A DNA stretch of 10,065 bases from Flavobacteriaceae bacterium TMED81 (GTDB lineage Bacteria; Bacteroidota; Bacteroidia; Flavobacteriales; Flavobacteriaceae): assembly GCA_002171575.2 (NCBI GenBank), contig NHEI02000051.1, positions 1 to 10,065 of the forward strand. Reading direction: 5' to 3'. This document shows positions 8,129 through 10,065 of this stretch, in pieces. Both the position numbers and the translations under genes were made by a program. The stretch's first letter is position 1. Every line of letters starts with the position of its first letter. The notes beneath the pieces are model-generated. The model was not told the DNA's origin. It ran no database searches and worked only from the letters and a program-made list of their open reading frames with translations.

Positions 8129-9394
8129 ATGTCAGCGCTTTACAACATCTTTAGAGACGCTGCGGGAGTCAGTACTGACAGCCGAACCCTTCAATCTGGT
8201 CAACTTTTTTTTGCCCTTAGCGGACCAAACTTTGATGGAAATCAGTTTGCAAAACAAGCGCTAGACGAAGGGGCGATTGCCGTAGTTGTCGATGATGACA
8301 TCTCGATTACTGATAATCGTGTGATTCGCGTTGAAAACAGCTTAAAATCACTCCAAACACTTTCGACAGAACATCGAAAAACACTTGGAACAACTATCAT
8401 TGCCTTGACGGGAAGCAACGGAAAAACCACCACCAAAGAACTCATTCATTCTGTGCTCAGCACGACCTTTACCTCTGTAGCCACACAAGGAAACCTCAAT
8501 AATCATATTGGCGTTCCTCTCAACTTGCTTTCACTAAAAGGAGACACCGAAATCGGCATCGTCGAAATGGGTGCCAATCACCCAGGAGAGATTTCGTTGT
8601 TGGCCAATATCGCTCAGCCAGATGCTGGGCTGATTACAAATTTCGGCAAGGCCCATCTTGAGGGATTTGGTAGCTTGGAAGGCGTTGTCAAAGCAAAATC
8701 AGAACTCTATGACTATCTCAAAAACACAAACGGACTGATTTTTGCCAATGCCGACGATCCAAAAATCATGGCACAGCTCAAAGGTCAAGATCCCATCACC
8801 TATGGAACTGAAACAACGGCAAGGGTGTCTGCAACCCTTTTAACGGAGGAAGATGCGATTCGCATTAAGGTTGATCAACAAGAGATACAAACCCAACTCA
8901 GCGGGGCTTATAATGGCTATAATGCCTTGGCTGCCTATGCGATCGGTCGGCACTTTGGCGTATCACCACAAAACGCTAAAAAGGTACTAGAGTCCTATAT
9001 TTCAAAAAACAACCGTTCCCAACTCATTCGAAAAAAAGATCTTCATATTAACCTTGATGCTTACAATGCCAATCCAACGAGTATGCAAGCTGCCCTAACG
9101 AGTTTCTCTAAAAAAGAAGGGAAGAAGATTGCGGTTCTTGGGCAAATGAATGAACTCGGAAAGCACACCGAAACCGAACACAAACTACTCGTAGATTGGA
9201 TAAAAACCTCTTCGATAGATGATTGTTATTGGGTTGGCTCTGCTTTCGCATCTTTTGTTTCCCCTGACAAGTACTTTTCTACTGTTGATCAGGCCATGGA
9301 TTATTTTTCAAAAACTCCTCTTGGACAAGCATCGCTGCTCGTGAAGGGATCTCGCAGTTTCACACTCGAAAAATTAGTAGACGTTTTTCACTAA
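8129..9394 (+). CDS. murF: UDP-N-acetylmuramoyl-tripeptide:D-alanyl-D-alanine ligase MurF
   Basis: MurF is the cytoplasmic ligase that adds D-Ala-D-Ala to UDP-MurNAc-tripeptide using ATP, the last step in building the peptidoglycan pentapeptide precursor. The 421-residue protein has the three Mur ligase domains. The N-terminal substrate-binding domain contains STDSRTLQSGQLFFAL (15-30). The central ATPase has the P-loop TGSNGKTTTKE (94-104), NNHIGVPLNLL (124-134), EMGANHPGEI (146-155) and VVKAKSEL (186-193), where Lys190 is the likely carbamylated lysine. The C-terminal domain contains DAYNANPTSMQAAL (310-323) and VLGQMNELGKHTETEH (336-351). Length is slightly short, as usual in Bacteroidota. 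It starts 27 bases after gldJ on the same strand, with no terminator or promoter seen between them, so it is probably cotranscribed. Its TAA stop overlaps the ATG of the next small gene. Confidence 0.97.
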   Translation: MSALYNIFRDAAGVSTDSRTLQSGQLFFALSGPNFDGNQFAKQALDEGAIAVVVDDDISITDNRVIRVENSLKSLQTLSTEHRKTLGTTIIALTGSNGKTTTKELIHSVLSTTFTSVATQGNLNNHIGVPLNLLSLKGDTEIGIVEMGANHPGEISLLANIAQPDAGLITNFGKAHLEGFGSLEGVVKAKSELYDYLKNTNGLIFANADDPKIMAQLKGQDPITYGTETTARVSATLLTEEDAIRIKVDQQEIQTQLSGAYNGYNALAAYAIGRHFGVSPQNAKKVLESYISKNNRSQLIRKKDLHINLDAYNANPTSMQAALTSFSKKEGKKIAVLGQMNELGKHTETEHKLLVDWIKTSSIDDCYWVGSAFASFVSPDKYFSTVDQAMDYFSKTPLGQASLLVKGSRSFTLEKLVDVFH

Positions 9395-9591
9395 TGGGAC
9401 GCACAATTCTATTTCTCGGATTGGTCCTTGTTCTTACCGGAGGCGTACTGCTATTGGGAGAAAAGTATGGCGTTAAAAATCCACTTGACTTTCGATTTGG
9501 AGGAGAGAACTGAACGTTTTACTTCCCGCTCGGCACTTCCATATTGGTCAGTATTGTTTTGAGCTTATTGATTTACTTCTTCAAAAAGTAA
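9394..9591 (+). pseudogene. DUF2905-like two-helix membrane protein, interrupted by an in-frame TGA
   Basis: The ATG at 9394-9396 shares its A with the murF stop (TAATG), so translation is probably coupled to murF. The first 39 codons encode MGRTILFLGLVLVLTGGVLL and on to NPLDFRFGGEN: one transmembrane helix and a short polar loop. A TGA follows at 9511-9513. The same frame then continues without a gap as TFYFPLGTSILVS and IVLSLLIYFFKK, to a TAA at 9589-9591. The two halves together make a normal-length (about 65 residues) DUF2905-type protein: helix, loop, the conserved FYFPLGTSIL motif, second helix. The function of the family is unknown. The TGA falls just before the conserved motif, where an aromatic residue is usual from memory of the family. 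It could be a true nonsense mutation, a sequencing error, stop readthrough, or a working 39-residue truncated peptide (9394-9513). No ATG lies at the start of the second half to restart translation. Confidence 0.75.
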
Positions 9592-9597
9592 AAAAAA
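9583..9597 (-). terminator. Possible U-rich termination tract after yjbQ
   Basis: Just past the yjbQ stop, the minus strand carries eight Ts (9597-9590), then ACT, then five Ts (9587-9583). This could end yjbQ transcription, but I find no strong hairpin directly upstream of it, and the tract lies within the last codons of the convergent DUF2905-like gene, which need AAA/AAG. Weak candidate. Confidence 0.2.
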
Positions 9598-9599
9598 TG

Positions 9600-10004
9600 C
9601 TATCCGATGCAGGTGATAAAAATGGTTCTACCACTTGCTTGGTTTCTATGTTCGCATAAATACACCCCTTGCCAGATTCCGAGTTGAGGAACCCCATTTT
9701 TGATTGGAAAGGACACCGATGAACCTAAAATACTACTTTTGATGTGGGACGTCATATCGTCTTTTCCTTCCAAAGTGTGGGTATAGTGATTGTCAGATTC
9801 TGAGACCATTTTGTTAAAATGGGTTTCAAAATCAACGCGTACGCTTGGGTCAGCATTCTCGTTGATTGTCAGACTTGCAGAAGTGTGTTTGATAAACACA
9901 TGCACAATCCCCGTCTGATTGGGCAGTGCAGCAATGATATCATCATTGATCAAATGAAACCCTCTAGAAAAGGGTTTTAGGGTGATTTCAGCTTGATAAG
10001 TCAT
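9600..10004 (-). CDS. YjbQ family protein (UPF0047; secondary thiamine-phosphate synthase type)
   Basis: This is a 134-residue protein of the widespread YjbQ/UPF0047 family, small cytoplasmic homotrimers. Some members have weak thiamine-phosphate synthase activity in vitro, but the true cellular role is not settled. The sequence shows the whole family signature: HTSASLTINENADPSV (40-55), DDMTSHIKSSILGSS (82-96), and LGIWQGVYLCEHR (108-120), followed by the closing strand GRTIFITCIG. His40, Asp82/Asp83, His87 and His119 are the likely metal or ligand residues. Length is normal and the protein looks intact. The start at 10002-10004 gives the expected N-terminus. It lies eight bases after the 3' end of a same-strand tRNA-Val and converges on the DUF2905-like gene, with only eight bases between their stop codons. 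The stop is TAG. Confidence 0.93.
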   Translation of the reverse strand: MTYQAEITLKPFSRGFHLINDDIIAALPNQTGIVHVFIKHTSASLTINENADPSVRVDFETHFNKMVSESDNHYTHTLEGKDDMTSHIKSSILGSSVSFPIKNGVPQLGIWQGVYLCEHRNQASGRTIFITCIG

Positions 10005-10012
10005 CTTAATTG

Positions 10013-10065
10013 TGGGTCATACTGGATTCGAACCAGTGACTTCCGCCCTGTCAAGGCGACACTCT
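10013..10065 (-). tRNA. tRNA-Val (anticodon GAC), 3' part
   Basis: The minus strand reads a five-pair anticodon stem (TCGCC/GGCGG, with one T-G pair) around the seven-base loop TTGACAG, which gives anticodon GAC for valine. A five-base variable loop follows (AAGTC). The T arm is ACTGG, loop TTCGAAT, CCAGT. The 3' acceptor strand is ATGACCC with discriminator A at 10013. CCA is not encoded (the next bases are CAA), as is frequent in Bacteroidota. The acceptor 5' strand and D arm lie beyond the right edge, so acceptor pairing cannot be checked. Reading the plus strand instead gives a non-canonical T loop, which rules out that orientation. Confidence 0.9.

Noticed and set aside
7791..8129. 112-codon plus-strand frame overlapping the end of gldJ
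   Set aside because: It lies out of frame across conserved GldJ C-terminal motifs; no domain or plausible start signal.
9511..9513. TGA read as tryptophan genome-wide (code reassignment), suggested because no complete gene here ends in TGA
   Set aside because: All long genes are intact under the standard code and carry many tryptophans, all encoded by TGG. A reassigned TGA would appear repeatedly inside them. The lack of TGA stops in six genes is a small sample.
9609..9638. Seven-pair hairpin GCAGGTG / CACTTGC as a terminator for the murF unit
   Set aside because: It has a 16-base loop, one G-T pair, no following U-run, and lies wholly within conserved yjbQ codons.
10013..10065. tRNA-Asp (GTC) on the plus strand
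   Set aside because: The plus-strand T loop would be ATTCGAA, not the canonical TTCGAAT, and the arms would come in the wrong order. The minus strand gives a regular tRNA-Val(GAC) 3' half.

Overview
The window looks like ordinary chromosome from a Bacteroidota bacterium, most likely of the Flavobacteriia. The gene content supports this: PorU and PorV of the type IX secretion system (T9SS) and the gliding lipoprotein GldJ sit together beside pyruvate dehydrogenase genes. The recognisable promoter is of the Bacteroidota kind (a TANNTTTG -7 box), strong Shine-Dalgarno sites are absent, and composition is moderately AT-rich. I see no IS element, phage gene, integrase or CRISPR array.

Layout, left to right. 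Positions 1-260 (minus) hold the N-terminal lipoyl domain of the pyruvate dehydrogenase E2 subunit, cut by the window edge. Positions 262-1260 (minus) are PDH E1 alpha, with its own promoter at about 1298-1329. The E1 alpha gene ends one base before E2 starts, so the two form an operon. Positions 1366-2517 and 2524-6270 (minus) are porV and porU, six bases apart and cotranscribed porU to porV. PorU is the cell-surface C25 sortase and PorV the outer-membrane shuttle that delivers T9SS cargo to it. Positions 6271-6424 form a divergent intergenic region. Rightward from it run gldJ (6425-8101), murF (8129-9394) and a small two-helix DUF2905-type membrane protein gene (9394-9591). The last is tightly coupled to murF but interrupted by an in-frame TGA. 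Convergent to it lies a YjbQ-family gene (9600-10004, minus), preceded by the 3' half of tRNA-Val(GAC), which runs off the right edge.

The divergent core serves cell-envelope work. GldJ is a lipoprotein of the gliding/T9SS motor machinery, PorU/PorV finish T9SS export and attachment, and MurF completes the peptidoglycan precursor. The PDH pair is a metabolic neighbour often found beside porUV in flavobacteria.

I find no clearly novel system. The best item for a second look is the TGA-split DUF2905 gene. Next are the very short gap between tRNA-Val and yjbQ, and promoter evidence that pdhA starts at 1260. There is no gene-free stretch longer than 300 bases.
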